Positions 12,111 to 24,670 of a stretch of 64,000 nucleotides of DNA are shown here, in pieces. The stretch lies in assembly GCF_000003855.2 (NCBI RefSeq), contig NW_003101649.1, forward strand, positions 1 through 64,000. Direction: 5' to 3'. The translations under genes and the position numbers were made by a program. Each line of letters opens with the position of its first letter. Position 1 is the first letter of the stretch. The notes beneath the pieces were generated by a model. The model was given only the letters and a program-made list of their open reading frames with translations. It searched no databases and had not been told where the DNA came from. Source of the DNA: Blastomyces gilchristii SLH14081 (Eukaryota > Ascomycota > Eurotiomycetes > Onygenales > Ajellomycetaceae).

Positions 12111-12495
12111 TTAAGAAAGAAATAGTGACACGGGCTACATTTGCCAGATCAGCTTACATAACAAGGTCAAGTGACGCACTTAGTGAGGTCAAGTAGAAAG
12201 CAGAAAACTTGATCTTACTAAGTGTATTACTTAATCTTGTTATATAAGCTGATCTTGTAAATGTAACTCATATCACTATCTGATCTTACTTAATACATCT
12301 TTTCTTGTAATTTAAAACTACTCTTTCTTTCTTAATTATTTATTATCAATTCTATAATCAATTCAAAATCAATTTAAAATCAATTTAATACTGAAATTAT
12401 TCTTGAATTTAATAATAAAGTAAGTATTTATATAATTTACACTGAATTAATTATTAACTGATTTTCAATCAATTATTAATTACTTAAATATACAG
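11875..12495. repeat. ~620-bp imperfect inverted repeat centred near 12200
   Basis: The inner arms 12121-12194 and 12207-12279 are reverse complements separated by a 12-bp spacer (agaaagcagaaa). Outer arms also pair: 11886-11985 (tttaagtaattagcaatc.. to attcaagaataat) against 12395-12490, with indels between 11985 and 12110. The left inner arm keeps its C and G (aaggtcaagtgacgcactta), while the right inner arm has the transition-mutated form. It could be a foldback element, transposon termini, or head-to-head repeats from the adjacent transposase gene. Confidence 0.65.
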
Positions 12496-12880
12496 ATTGA
12501 ATTTATTTTATTACTATAATTAATTAATAATTAATTCAGAATTAATTTAAAATCAATTTAAAATTAATTTAATACTAAAATTATTCTTGAATTTAATAAT
12601 AATACTAAATTAATTATCAACTAATTTTTAATTAATTATTAATTACTTAAATATATAGATTAAATCTATTTTTATTACTATAATCAATTCAAAATCAATT
12701 TAAAATTAATTTAATACTGAAATTATTCTTGAATTTAATAATAATACTGAATTGATTATCAACTGATTTTCAATCAATTATTAATTACTTAAATATATAG
12801 ATTAAATCTATTTTTATTACTATAATTAATTCAGAATCAATTCAGAATCAATTTAAAATTAATTTAAAATCAATTATTAA
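12345..12880. repeat. AT-rich tandem repeat, three units of ~142-184 bp
   Basis: The landmark tcttgaattt occurs at 12401, 12585 and 12727, each time followed by ..ttgattatcaactgattttc.. type sequence, then tatatagattaaat and a T-rich run with ttattactata. The first unit is longer by about 40 bp. The units contain the same ATCAATT motif as the intron blocks to the left and partly form the right arm of the inverted repeat. Confidence 0.6.
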
Positions 12881-13063
12881 CTATTTTTATCTTAATATAT
12901 TTTAAAATTCTGTAAAATATCTCTTTATATTCTATATGAATTTATCTGTTTATTAAATTAATTATAAATCAGTTATACATGCTTTAATTGATTGATGAGC
13001 TGAATGAATGAGTGAATTGAAAGATTGAAAGTCAATTATCAACTGATTATTACTGTATTGTGC

Positions 13064-13632
13064 AAGGTCAGGGTCATGATTATGTAATGAGGTCAAGTGG
13101 CGCACTTAGCGAGGTCAAGTTTTCTGTATACACAAGGTCAAGTTTTCTGCTTCCTGCGCCCCAGGAACCTTCGTGAGTAGTTAGAGGATTACATAAGCCT
13201 CAATGAACGTCGCGTCAAACGCGCCTCTCTTAATTGAATTTGTCCCAAGGGTGAAACAGTTTCGATCTACCTCTCTTCCACTTGTCCCTTTCTTTTGGAG
13301 GCAAATATTCATCGGCCCTTTGAATAAACAGGCATTTTTTGTTGTTTATATATGTTTGGATCTGCTCATTGCCCCTCCCCTCCCGTCCCCGAAACAGCAT
13401 ATAACGCCTCTGAAACTGGGGGTTTATCCTATCAGGGCCCCCAACTCTTTTCATGCCTCTATATAACTGATTAACTTGAGTTTGGATGAGCCGTGCCCGA
13501 GTCGGAATTACAGCTTTTCATGATTATTCTCACTTTTGGGATGTACTGTACCATGCCTATGCCTCGTTAAAGTGCACTACGACAGAGTGACCGCGCCCGC
13601 GTGCATAATCTCCAACCCCCAATCCTAGCACG
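13064..13632. other. Boundary of the AT-rich block and upstream region of msh3
   Basis: Base composition changes abruptly near 13065. 13064-13155 carries three copies of a(a/g)ggtcaagt, two of them around ggcgcacttagcg, which is the undecayed form of the inner arm of the inverted repeat at 12160-12194; so a piece of that repeat sits on the GC side. 13160-13632 is the presumed promoter and 5' leader of msh3. It holds only short chance frames on both strands; no TATA box stands out. Confidence 0.5.
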
Positions 13633-16600
13633 ATGTCCTCCTCCCAATCCTCCTCGCAACTCAAACGCAAACAACAATCTATATCTAGCTTCTTTGCCAA
13701 GAAACCCGTACCCGTGAATGGTTCTACGAATGCTACTCCGAAGAATGGAGCCGGGAAGAAGCTTGGAGAGGCTCGGGTTCGGCAAACGCCGGACAGCGAG
13801 GTAAATGAGGTGGTGAATGGGGGCTATGGGGCTGGAGGGATGGAAAAAGAGGAAGAAGAGGATGATGAGATTATTGTTCCATCTAGGAAACGTATTAGGA
13901 GTAACGGGGATGTTTCGACCGTGCACAGGGGGGCACCAGCAGATGCGGATCAGCGACGTGACGTTAAAGAGACAGATACTGGTATGGACATGGGAGTCGT
14001 AGATGAGTTCGATTCTGATGGGGTTATGAAGCTGCCGACGGCGAAGAAGGAAAAGAACACTGGATCCGCGCGGACGGAACGATTTCGGTTCAATAGCTCC
14101 GCTACACCTACGTCGAGTGATCAGAGGGCCGATGGGAATGGTGGCGATGCATCTGAGGACGACGAGAGGGAAAGAAAGAGAAAACAAGCTCTGCATCAGA
14201 AGTTCGTGAAGAGGTTGGGCGGGCCGGATTGTCTTCCGCCTTTAACGAGTGGATTCGGCGCGGGCGATGCGGACGATCTGGAGGGTGCCGAGAGTGATGC
14301 TGAGGCTGAGGAGGACGTTGCGCCGGCTCCGCAGAAGGTGAGAGGAGCAGGAAAGAGGACTACGACGGGGAAATTGACGCCGATGGAAAGGCAGATCATT
14401 GACATTAAGAAGAACCATATGGATACCGTGCTTGTTGTGGAGGTTGGCTATAAATTTCGCTTTTTTGGTGAGGACGCGCGTATTGCAGCGAAGGAGTTAA
14501 GTATTGTGTGCATCCCTGGGAAACTCAGATTTGATGAACGTGAGTTCATGGCCCTATTTTGTTTTGTGACTGGTTTATATGTTCTTCTGCTGCGAAATAC
14601 CAAATGCTAATATATGGAATTTCACTGTTCTGGTAGACCCATCCGAAGCTCATCTGTCCCGCTTTGCCTCTGCTAGTATTCCCGTGCATAGATTGCATGT
14701 TCATGTGAAGCGGTTGGTCGCAGCGGGCTATAAAGTCGGCGTAGTTAGGCAGCTTGAGACTGCTGCATTGAAAGCTGCCGGTGACAATAGAAACGCTCCT
14801 TTTGTTCGTAAGCTTACGAACCTATACACGAAGGGAACCTACATCGACGATGTCGAGGGACTTGAGGGACCCAGTGTCAGCTCAGGCAGCGCGTCTACTT
14901 CCACAGGCTATTTGCTTTGTATGACCGAAAGCAACGCCAAGGGTTGTGGTAATGACGAGAAGGTCCATGTCGGAATTGTGGCTGTCCAGCCAGCCACTGG
15001 AGATGTTATTTATGACGATTTTGAGGATGGGTTTATGAGAAGTGAAATTGAAACGAGGCTGCTCCACATTGCCCCGTGTGAATTTCTGATTGTGGGCGAG
15101 ATGTCGAAAGCTACGGAGAAGCTTGTGCAACATCTCTCGGGGAGCAAAACAAATGTTTTTGGCGATAAGGTGCGGGTTGAACGGGTTTCGAAGTCGAAAA
15201 TTGCTGCGGCAGAATCACACAGCCACGTATCTAGTTTCTATGCGGGCCGGATGAAAGCAAAGGGCGCCGTAGGGGATGCTGCAGCAAACAATCTGCTGGA
15301 AAAGGTTCTGAAACTGCCGGAGGATGTCACCATATGTCTTTCCTCCATGATCAAGCACATGTCTGAATACGGGCTGGAATATATATTTGACCTCACCAAG
15401 TACTTCCAGCCGTTTTCGGCGCGATCCCACATGCTGCTGAACGGCAATACCCTAACCAACTTGGAAATATATCAAAATCAAACAGAGCATACGTCGAAGG
15501 GAAGCCTCTTCTGGACCCTCGATCGCACCAAAACACGATTTGGACAACGTCTACTACGGAAGTGGGTTGGAAGGCCTTTGCTTGATAAAAGTGAACTGGA
15601 AGAGCGGGTTGCTGCCGTTGAGGAATTGCAAGACCCCAGCAAGACAGTGCAGATTGAGAGGTTGAAAGGCCTCTTGTCAAAGATAAAGGCGGATCTAGAG
15701 AAAAGTTTGATACGGATATACTATGGAAGGGTGAGGTCTACCGCGTTCTCTACATTTCTTTTTAGCGAATTTCAAACCTCTGACTGAATATCTATAGTGC
15801 ACGCGACCCGAGCTCCTGACAGTCTTGCAAACCCTGCAGTTGATTGCAGACGAGTATGTCCATCTCAAGTCTCCAGAGGATTTAGGTTTTTCGTCTCCAA
15901 CGATCAACAGAGCCATTGCAGCTCTGCCGGCTATACGCAAAGATGTTGTTACATACCTTAACAAGATAAACGCGCAGGCCGCCAAAAAGGATGACAAATA
16001 TTGCTTTTTCCGAGAGGCAGAGGAGACAGATGAAATTACGGAATCCAATCTTGGGATCGCTGATGTGCAGCATAGGCTCAAGGAACACTGTGCGGTTGCA
16101 GCAGAGATCTTAGGAAAGAAAAAAGTGCAGTACACGACTGTGGCAGGGATTGAATACCTCATCGAGGTAGAGAATAGTCCTTATAACCTTAAAAAGGTAC
16201 CGGCCTCATGGCGGAAGATCAGTGGCACAAAGAAAGTCTCCCGCTTCCACACGCCTGAAGTGGTCCAGTACATGCGCGAACGCGACCAGTACAAGGAGGC
16301 CCTGGCTGCCGCCTGCGACAAGGCATTCCATGCGCTACTTGCTGACATCTCAACGAAATACCAATCATTCCGTGATTGTATCGTAGCCCTCGCAACGCTG
16401 GACTGTCTGCTCTCACTAGCCAACATCGCCAGCCAGCCTGGTTACGTCAAACCAACTTATACAGATGAAACCCGCATCAGTGTCCAACGCGGCCGCCACC
16501 CTATGGTCGAGCAGCTTCTGCTGGACAGTTACGTGCCAAACGATATAGAGCTGCATACCAACAAGACCCGTGCCCTTTTAGTAACGGGTCCCAACATGGG

Positions 16601-17285
16601 CGGAAAATCCAGCTACGTGCGCCAGGTAGCTTTGATCTGCATCATGGGCCAGATTGGCTCGTACGTGCCCGCTGAGTCCGCGACGCTCGGTATGCTCGAC
16701 GCCGTCTACACGCGCATGGGCGCCTTCGACAACATGCTCGCGGGCGAGTCGACATTTATGGTCGAACTATCTGAAACGGCCGACATCCTCAAACAAGCCA
16801 CACCGCGTTCGCTTGTTATCCTCGACGAGCTGGGCCGCGGCACGTCGACGCACGACGGCGTGGCCATCGCCCAGGCCGTGCTCGATTACATGGTGCGAAA
16901 CCTGCGGAGTCTCACGTTGTTTATCACGCATTATCAGAACCTGAGTAGTCTGGCGCGAGAGTTTCCCAAGGGTGAGCTACGTAATGTGCATATGAAATTC
17001 ACTGAGTCTGGGATGGATGGGCGGGATATTACCTTCCTGTATGAGGTTGGGGAGGGAGTGGCGCACCGCTCTTACGGCCTGAATGTGGCCCGGTTAGCTC
17101 ATGTACCAACTTCGGTGCTGGATGTAGCAAGGACAAAGTCTGCGGAGTTGGAGGAGAAGATTCGGAAGAAGAAGTTGCTAGCGTTAGCCAAAGTGGTTAA
17201 GGGGGCTATAGATACTGATGGTGCCGCTAGGGAGGTTGATGCTGCGCTTTTAGAGGGAGTATTCGTTGGACTGGAGCAGTTGTAA
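13633..17285 (+). CDS. msh3: DNA mismatch repair protein Msh3
   Basis: Exons 13633-14539, 14637-15730 and 15798-17285 give 1162 residues. The first intron starts gtgagt and ends ggtag with a tgctaat branch site; the second starts gtgagg and ends tatag. Msh3 pairs with Msh2 as MutS-beta in the nucleus and recognises insertion/deletion loops. Seen: an N-terminal PCNA-binding box ([11 protein letters not shown], near residue 15), an acidic disordered region, the mismatch-binding domain start ([20 protein letters not shown], about residue 258), then clamp/lever domains, Walker A (GPNMGGKSS, about 930), Walker B with [12 protein letters not shown] (about 1010) and a C-terminal helix region. Length suits fungal Msh3, and the PCNA box distinguishes it from bacterial MutS. 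The start is the first ATG giving the PCNA box. Frame and active-site motifs are intact. It lies about 570 bp from an AT-rich repeat block and converges on rps28. Confidence 0.93.
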
Positions 17286-18105
17286 TTGTGAACCCTTTGT
17301 ATCTCTGTACAGCATCGTATAATAATATTAGGCGGGAAGTAGCTTTGTTGTTCTTCATTCATTCCCTCTCGTTGACTTCAAAACTGAGTATTGCGTATGG
17401 ATCATACTCCCTACGCACTTCTCCTGGTGGCTGCGATTTGAATTACGAAGTAATTTCGCGGTCTACAACCCTGCTCTGGAAGATATATCCTGGGCTCAGC
17501 AAATCAATTGAAGGATCCTTGGGCCCGATTATGAAAGGCAAATTTCAAAAAGAAACCTAAGATATATTAGAGTCAATTCACATTATCTATTTTGCAGAAG
17601 CGTGAGTCGCCCCAACCTGACAATGCCATAGAAAAAACGATTACAGCATAAGATGACGATTGGATGCTGGTTGCCGCATTATTCGCTTTCCCGGGGCAGA
17701 TCCTCCCTTCTTTTTTTATCCCTTCCCAGCGGATTGATTCATCCTTCATTCCGAATAATCGCCGCTATCGTTCCAAAAAAAAGGGAGGGGAGAACAAGCC
17801 TCGAGATTGCATATAAATACGGTGACCATCATCCCGCAGAACGCCAAGCCACCACTTCCATTCTCTCCTCTCCTCTCCTTCCTCCTACTATGCACTTCCG
17901 CCACACTCCCCATCACAGTTCGTTCGTCACTCGTTAAGGGTGAAGAATAAGTTTCAAAAAGAAAACATCGGTCGGAATCAAGAGGTTTAAAGAGGACAGC
18001 GGGTGAAAACGGGAATAACGAAACGGTCGAACCACCACCACACCCTCCCCCATATTACAGCAACGATTTTTATATTTATATTTTTGGATTGAAAAAAAGC
18101 TGCTT
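17286..18105. other. Convergent spacer between msh3 and rps28
   Basis: This 820-bp spacer should contain both 3' untranslated regions. A plus-strand tgcatataaatacg at about 17810, followed by a CT-rich run and an ATG at 17890 that opens only 15 codons (MHFRHTPHHSSFVTR), looks like a promoter with leader but has no recognisable gene behind it. It may be chance or a non-coding transcript start. Confidence 0.35.
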
Positions 18106-18650
18106 TTATCTCAGTCTGCGGGCTTCTCTCTCAGACTCGAGTAGGCAGAGGATATCATCGACCTTGACTATTAATTTTTGACAAGAGTGAATGTTAGTTT
18201 ACCATTACCATCCAATTCTTTGCTTTCGTCGGGGCATGGGGGTTCTTTCGTACCTGGGCCCTTGACGTTTCGGATGATGGATCGGGATGTGTCGTCCATG
18301 AACTCGACGCGGACCTGAGTGACACCACCTCGCGAACCTAGAATTCGAGAAATAGCCACGTTGTCAGATAAATTTTCCTTTGGCCTAGTTGGAATTTTTC
18401 CTGCTTCATTTGCTCTTTCTCCGCATATTTTCCACCAATCTTCAACTTTCTCCAATTTTGATGTCTCCCATTCACATTCCGGTCCCAATCACAATATCCC
18501 AGGAAAAATCAAAAGATCGCTGCCATATATGCGGGAGAGAAATTTTCGGCTGTTTCAAAAACCAAAAGAAAGCCATGATAACATACCGGTGCGGCCGAGA
18601 ACGCGGGTCACCTTAGCGAACTTGATGGGGACTTTTCCGGTAGCATCCAT
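18106..18650 (-). CDS. rps28: 40S ribosomal protein S28 (eS28)
   Basis: Three small exons on the minus strand: 18650-18587, 18337-18254 and 18167-18106, joining in frame to 69 residues. Exon 1 encodes [20 protein letters not shown], exon 2 [19 protein letters not shown] and IIRNVKGP, exon 3 [18 protein letters not shown] and stop. This is the complete eS28 sequence pattern, an OB-fold protein of the small subunit near the mRNA exit channel. Introns are 249 bp (gtatgt..ctag) and 86 bp (gtacga..atag). A long first intron is usual for fungal ribosomal protein genes. No frame defect. The gene is easily missed because no exon exceeds 84 bp. Confidence 0.93.
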
Positions 18651-19850
18651 GATGGGCGGTGAGATATGCGTGCGAGTAACTGCTGCTGCTTGAGGGTAGA
18701 CGACGGTGGGGAGGTAGTCCAGCGGCAGGGGAGAGAGGGGAGGATGCGAAAAGTGTCTGTTCGTGGTTTGAGATAGGCGGGAAGTGATTTTGGTTGTGTG
18801 GGAAGCAGTTTTTGCCGAGGCGAAGGGAATCCCGCCAATACGGAAGGTTTACACGGGATGCTAGGGGCTAGACTAAAGGCGGACTAGTGCCATATAAGCC
18901 CTAATTGCTGTTTTTGGAATCGCAGCCAACGCTCAGAGACATCATAGATAATTGGATGTGAAGTAGTTACTCCATGTATAATAATATAATATGAATAGAC
19001 AGAGTCACACAAGATATGTGAGTAAATGTTTTCTTTCTCACTGTAGAACTAATTTTGTAGATAGTTTTATCTAGTGTTGCAAGCTCACATGATTCTAGTG
19101 ATAGAGTAGACTGGTAACTTAGCAAATCAATGACTCAATCAATACAGTTACTAGAGGGATTCTACAAGCATCTTTCACAGTAATAGCCTTCCTTATATGG
19201 TTTAATGTCATGTAAATTAACATTCAGTGGTGTTTTTAATTAACATCACTATCACACAGATGAATCTGTACATGTGATGTTTTCACATGAATTCATACAT
19301 AGTATGCGCATGTAATTAGTGCTGTACAGCCTTCCTTATTCAGTTATCAACAAGTTAGCCTCATATCTCATATTGTTGTAAGGCAGATTGATCATCAACT
19401 CCACCTATGCATAGGCCTTTCTCTATTCATGTTATCTATCCCCTCTGATTTGCATTCACAATTGCCATACCATACCATCACCATTATTGCCATCAAGCCC
19501 TTATATTTTCAAGATTGAAATCAAAATGGGTGTATGGAACGGGCGGCTGATATCAATATGAAAGACCTCACTTTTTATTATTTCAGAGTTCAAAATAACT
19601 GTACAAGCGGCGGCAGCGGCAGTGGCGGCAGCAGTGGCAGTGGCAGCTGCAGATTATTATTATATTCATTAGTTACCCGGCATACAAGAGGTTTTCAATT
19701 AGATGAATACAATATTTACAAGGCCTATGCCACAGCAGCGCCGAATCGTGGCATCTATGCCTATATAGGAAGGCCGTGCGTACTAAATATTTCATGCGAC
19801 TTAGCACTGCAGAATCTCTCTACTAAGTGAAAATAGTTACAGTACATCTC
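18651..19850. other. rps28 upstream region grading into AT-rich DNA
   Basis: 18651-18900 is GC-balanced and should hold the rps28 promoter and leader. From about 18940 the DNA turns AT-rich. Around 19610-19650 is a short imperfect (GGC AGC/AGT GGC) run that opens a Gly/Ser stretch on the plus strand, without other coding signs. Nothing else recognisable. Confidence 0.4.
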
Positions 19851-20017
19851 TTTCTGACAGGAAAGTTAGAACTCAACATCTGTTCTGAATTGAGCTCATA
19901 TATACACTCTATTTTATTTTATTCTATATATTGATCAATTTCATCAATTAAGCATTTTTTTCTATTTTCACTGTTGTATTATCTCAGTGAGCTTTCTCTG
20001 TTTCACTTTGTTATTGT

Positions 20018-20126
20018 AGCACAGGCACTAGACTACTTTTGTCAAAGTCATGTGTTTCAAATTATTCAATTCTCATAAATTTTTGAGATTTATGAATAAT
20101 CTTAGATTGTAGTTAAAGAGAAAAAG
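20018..20126. repeat. Left half of a short AT-rich repeat (element E) interrupted by the LINE
   Basis: gcacaggcactaga..cttttgtca, ttcaaattatt and atcttagatt.tag.taaagag align in order with the reverse complement of 47940-48090. The repeat is cut at 20140 by the LINE and its other half lies at 24876-25155. Confidence 0.55.
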
Positions 20127-20140
20127 AATAGAAATATATA
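20127..20140. repeat. LINE target-site duplication, left copy
   Basis: The 14 bases aatagaaatatata recur exactly at 24657-24670 on the other side of the LINE. The uninterrupted repeat at 47.9 kb has the same site once (aatagaaatatat on its opposite strand), which supports a real insertion. Confidence 0.7.
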
Positions 20141-23100
20141 TTATTATTATTATTATTATTCTTCAATTATAAATGTATACAGTCAGAGACTATAACATCT
20201 ATCTGAGAACTTTTAGTTCTCAGAGTTTTTTCTATATCTGTAAAGTTAACTATTATATATTCATCAATTTCAGATATATAAAATCAGAAAATTCCAGCTC
20301 AGAATACAAAAACTGTTTATAAATTACAGTGTTTTAACATCTTCTAGTACTTTGAAATCATTTGATAATATCATGACAAAGGAAAAGAGAACACAGTCTT
20401 AAAGATAGATATATTAAATAGATAGATAGAAAGAAATTGAAAGAAAAAGATAAAGTAAAAAGAGACTGTAATAAAATAAATTATTAAAAAATAGTATATA
20501 GCTGTTTTAACAGACTATATCTGATTAATTTTCTTCTCTTTATATTCAAATATTTCTGAATTTAGTCATTTTCTTATAGCTGCTTGAGTTTCTGATAGAA
20601 AGTCTATTAAGTATTTAATTCCTGTCTCAGTAGAGAATAAGAATCTTATATTTAATTAATTTAGATTATACTTCTCTTTCAATCTGACTCTGAGACTATT
20701 ATATAATACACAGTGTATTATAATATACTCAGAATTCTTATTTACATTGCAGAATGAGTATTCTATTAAGTCAAATCTATTATCAAATCTTTGTATATAA
20801 GATTTGAAATAGCTATGTTCTAGTTTCAGCTGTATTATAGATGAGAATATTTTCTTTTTATATTTAATTAAATAAGATTTTCACTTGAGTTTTATTTTAA
20901 ATCTTGAATAATGTATACTCTTCTTTTATTTCTGTTAGCTTTCATTTCACTTATCTAAATAAGATTCTTTTATTTTTCTCTTTATAAAAGATTAGAATAT
21001 AATTTTTTAAATAGATCTACTTAATTCTGCACTCTTTTTTACAGCTGAATCAGCCAATTCATTATCATGAATATTCATATAAACAGAAACTCAGTGTAGA
21101 TGAATTATTAGCTTTGATATTCTTCTCTTTTAAATTTTTAAAACAGAGTTTAAGATCAGTTCAAGATTTATTTAATTATTATAAATCTGACTATTTCTAA
21201 GTCTTTTTAAAGCAGCTTAACTATCAGAGAATATTTATATCTCTTTCAAACTATTTTCTCTTTTATAAGATTTTATTTCAATAAGTTTGAAAGCTTTTAC
21301 TATTATAAATAGTTCAGTATTAAAGACTTCAGATTCACAGTCTAAATTTCAGAAATCTGAGATAAAATTAATATTATCTTTAGAATAAGTAATGTCTGTA
21401 TCTAATCTATTCAAATTCTCATTTTTTAAGTCATCTGAATAAATCAGAATAGAGTCTTTTATATTAATTATAGAAATTCTCTTTAAATGCTGTTTATATT
21501 CTTTCTCTTTAAATAGTTCACTTATTTATAAGTTTATAAGAGACTCAAGCTTTTCTCTTCAGAGAGATAACTTCTCATGATCAACTTTTTCAATATTTAA
21601 AGAAGAAAATTAATTTTTAATCAGAGAGTATAGTCTGTACAGTTGAGAAGATATTTTCTTTGAAGAATTATTTTCATTCTAATCAAGAAATCTATTTTAA
21701 TTCAGTTCATTTTCAGAGTTAATTAATGAAAATGAAGAAGAGACTCTTTCTCTGATTATATAATTTAAGCTTATCTTTATAACTCTCAGAGTATAGTTTA
21801 TACAGATCTTTTCAAATCTAATAGTAGAAGAAGGAATTGAAGCTTCAATTTTCATTGCTTTAATAGAAGATGATTTAAATACTCTCAGAATTCTTCTCAA
21901 GACTTTGTTTTACAGACTTTGAAAGAGTTCAGTGAAATTCTCTTGATTATTTCATTAAACTTGAACTTCATAATCAGCTACTGATGTAATACAGACTATA
22001 TATAACTGTCTCATAGTCTGGAAGAATAGACCTCTCTCTGTATTTAATAGTCTGATTATATTATTCAATAGTCTTTCTATCTTAACAATTCTTTGTTAAA
22101 TGTGATATTTAAAATTCAACTTGAAGTTTAATTATACTTCTAATTATTTGACATTTACACTGAGTTTAATCTCTCTATTTAAAAGAGTTAGAGATAGTTC
22201 TTTCTCATTGAATTTAGAAAAGAAATGAATTAACTCAGTTTTATTCATATTAAATTAAATTTAATTGATATCTGTTTTAATAAAGATTTTCTTTACAACT
22301 TCTTCAATCACTTTTAAATTCTTTTTAATAGTTTTTAAGCTGTAGATTAGATTAATATCATTTATATAACTCAGAAATCACACTATTCTCATATTTCTAT
22401 TTTTGAATAGATATACAGTGTATATTATAAATAAAATAAGTAAGATTGAAGATTCTTGCAGTACTTCTATTTTTATCTCAGTCTTGTCTTATTTCATTTT
22501 ATCAAAGAAAAGTTGTATAATTCTTTTAAATATAAAACAGTTAACTCATTTTATTAGAGAAAGTGATAGTTTTAACATCTTTAATATCTGAATTAACTTT
22601 GACTTTGAAATATGATTAAATACTTCTTTTATATTAATAAAAACTGCAGTTGAGACCAGATCTTCATACTTTGCTATTTAAATATTATAAATAACTGAGA
22701 GAACAGTATTAATTATAGAACACTGTTTTCTATCTCTTATTTATTCACTGAATAAAAGAGAATTACTGATAGAGCTTATAAAAGATAGTTAAGTAGCTAT
22801 TATCTTTTCTAAAATCTTTTCTAAATAGTTCAATAGAGATATTACTCTATATAACTTAGAAATTGAAGTTTTTCTATTAAATTTTATAAGAATTACTTCA
22901 GTGACTTCTCTTCAGCATTCAGAATAATATTCATTTTTCAAGAGATTGAAAAAGAGCTTAAAATATTCATTCTTTAAGTAGAAGTATATATTTTAAATAA
23001 TTAAGTGATTAATTGAATCAGGTCCTGCAGCAGTTTTAACTGAACTTGAGAAGATAGCTAACTCTAATTTATCTTAAGTAAGATCAGATCATTCTCAGTC

Positions 23101-24656
23101 ATTTTTATTAATATATTTAAGAAGTGATATATTCTCTTTCTCTGAATCTGAATCTGATGAGTTTTGAAAGAGAGTTCTTATAAAAGCTTAATATTTTTTC
23201 TTAAAAGAGTTTGCTGTATATAATTTATTCTGAAACTTATATTCTAAGATTGAAAGTTTTACTATACTTCTTGTTTTAATATAGTTAAAAGCTTTAAAAA
23301 CTTTCTTTTCTTATACTTCTTTAAGAAATTTATTTTAGCAGTCTATTTTAGCTCTTTTAATATCTGAAAAATATTCATTTCTGACTGCTTTGAACTCTTT
23401 ATCAGAAATTATATCATTCTTTCAATCTCTTCTAACAGTAGTTAATTGTTTTCTTTTAGATATAATATTCTCATTTCATTAAAATTTTGAATACTCAGAA
23501 GACTTTCTCTTTGAAATATTATCTTTAATACTTACTAGAATAATAGATGTAATGAGCTTCACTCTATTCTTAAGCATTTCATTTGAGATATCTTGATCAG
23601 AATTTCAATATAGCTCACTCTGTCTTTCAGATTTTAACAGTTTTATACTTTCTTCAACTATCTTTCAGTCAGCTTTTTCAAAGTTAAACTGATTAAAAAG
23701 AAGAGGATTTTCACTCATTTATTCTTTACTCAGTTTAATATTAAATTGAATAATCTCATGATCTGATTCTGATGTCTCATTTGAATTAATAAATCAGTTT
23801 ACAAGTCTTCTTTTCATTAGATTTTATGATATAAAGATTAGATCTATAATAGATTTCTGTTTCATATCTTTTTTAAAGAATGTTTATTAATCAGACTTGT
23901 TAACTAAATCTATTAAATACTCAAAGATTCATTTAATCAGATTATCAGCTCTTACTGCTCTTTTACATTCTGAATTTTATCAGAGATGATGTGCATTGAA
24001 ATCTTCTACAATTATAGAGTTTCTTGATAAAGTTATGTTCAGAAACTCTCTATTAATTATTCAGATGTTATTATTTTTCTTCAATGATTTTTCATTATAG
24101 ATATTTATAAGCTGTATAGTATCAAACTCATTCTCTTTATCTATAATATTATTCATCAGAATATCAGAGTCAGACATGATATTAAATCTTAGATTAAATT
24201 AATATCTTAATCTCTTTCTTTCATAGATCACTACTCTTAACTTTATCTCAGACTTTTGAGATATAAAGCAGTAGTAGCTTGAATGAGAAATGACATATTT
24301 TTACTCAGTATTAAAATTCAGCTTCTGAAGCAGTATAAAATTAACTTTTTATTCAAATACAATTTGAAGATAAGAATAAATGCAATTTGAGTTTCTATTC
24401 ACATTATTTTAAATAAATGTGATTTTTGAAGAGTTTTTAAACTTTTTTTATTGTTTTTATTATATATTCATACTAAAAGAGAGTAGAGTAGTATCTAATC
24501 ACTATCATCAGATAGTAGATTATAACTATTCTGAAAAGTAGAAATCTCAACTGCTTACATTATATCTAGTTTATTATCAGAGTCATTTCTCAATTCTCTA
24601 ATCTTAACAGAAGTTTGAGAATTCAAATTCTGTTTATATTTAGCTGGAGAATTGAA
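20141..24656 (-). mobile_element. LINE (non-LTR retrotransposon) with endonuclease, reverse transcriptase and RNase H, decayed
   Basis: 4.5-kb element on the minus strand, with an (AAT)n tail at 20141-20160. Order from its 5' side: endonuclease start near 24410 (NVNRNSNCIYSYLQIVFE, then FILLQKL), endonuclease core with DFNAHH at 24004-23987, reverse transcriptase with YIND at 22368-22357 inside FLSYINDINLIYSLKT, then NMNKTELIHFFS, and RNase H near 21330-21290 (EVFNTELFIIVKAFKL). The catalytic YxDD is YIND, a G-to-A change. Stops throughout are of the decay type. Domain order and the RNase H suggest the I/Tad group; that assignment is inference. A gag-like first ORF is not visible, so the copy may be 5'-truncated. 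Confidence 0.8.
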
Positions 24657-24670
24657 AATAGAAATATATA
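24657..24670. repeat. LINE target-site duplication, right copy
   Basis: Exact copy of 20127-20140 (aatagaaatatata), abutting the 5' end of the LINE. Confidence 0.7.

Noticed and set aside
13567..14196. 209-codon minus-strand frame over the start of msh3
   Set aside because: It is antisense to the acidic low-complexity first exon of msh3 and has no domain signature.
19534..19830. Gly/Ser-rich 98-codon frame
   Set aside because: Driven by a short (GGCAGC)n-like run at the edge of AT-rich DNA, with no splice or family support.
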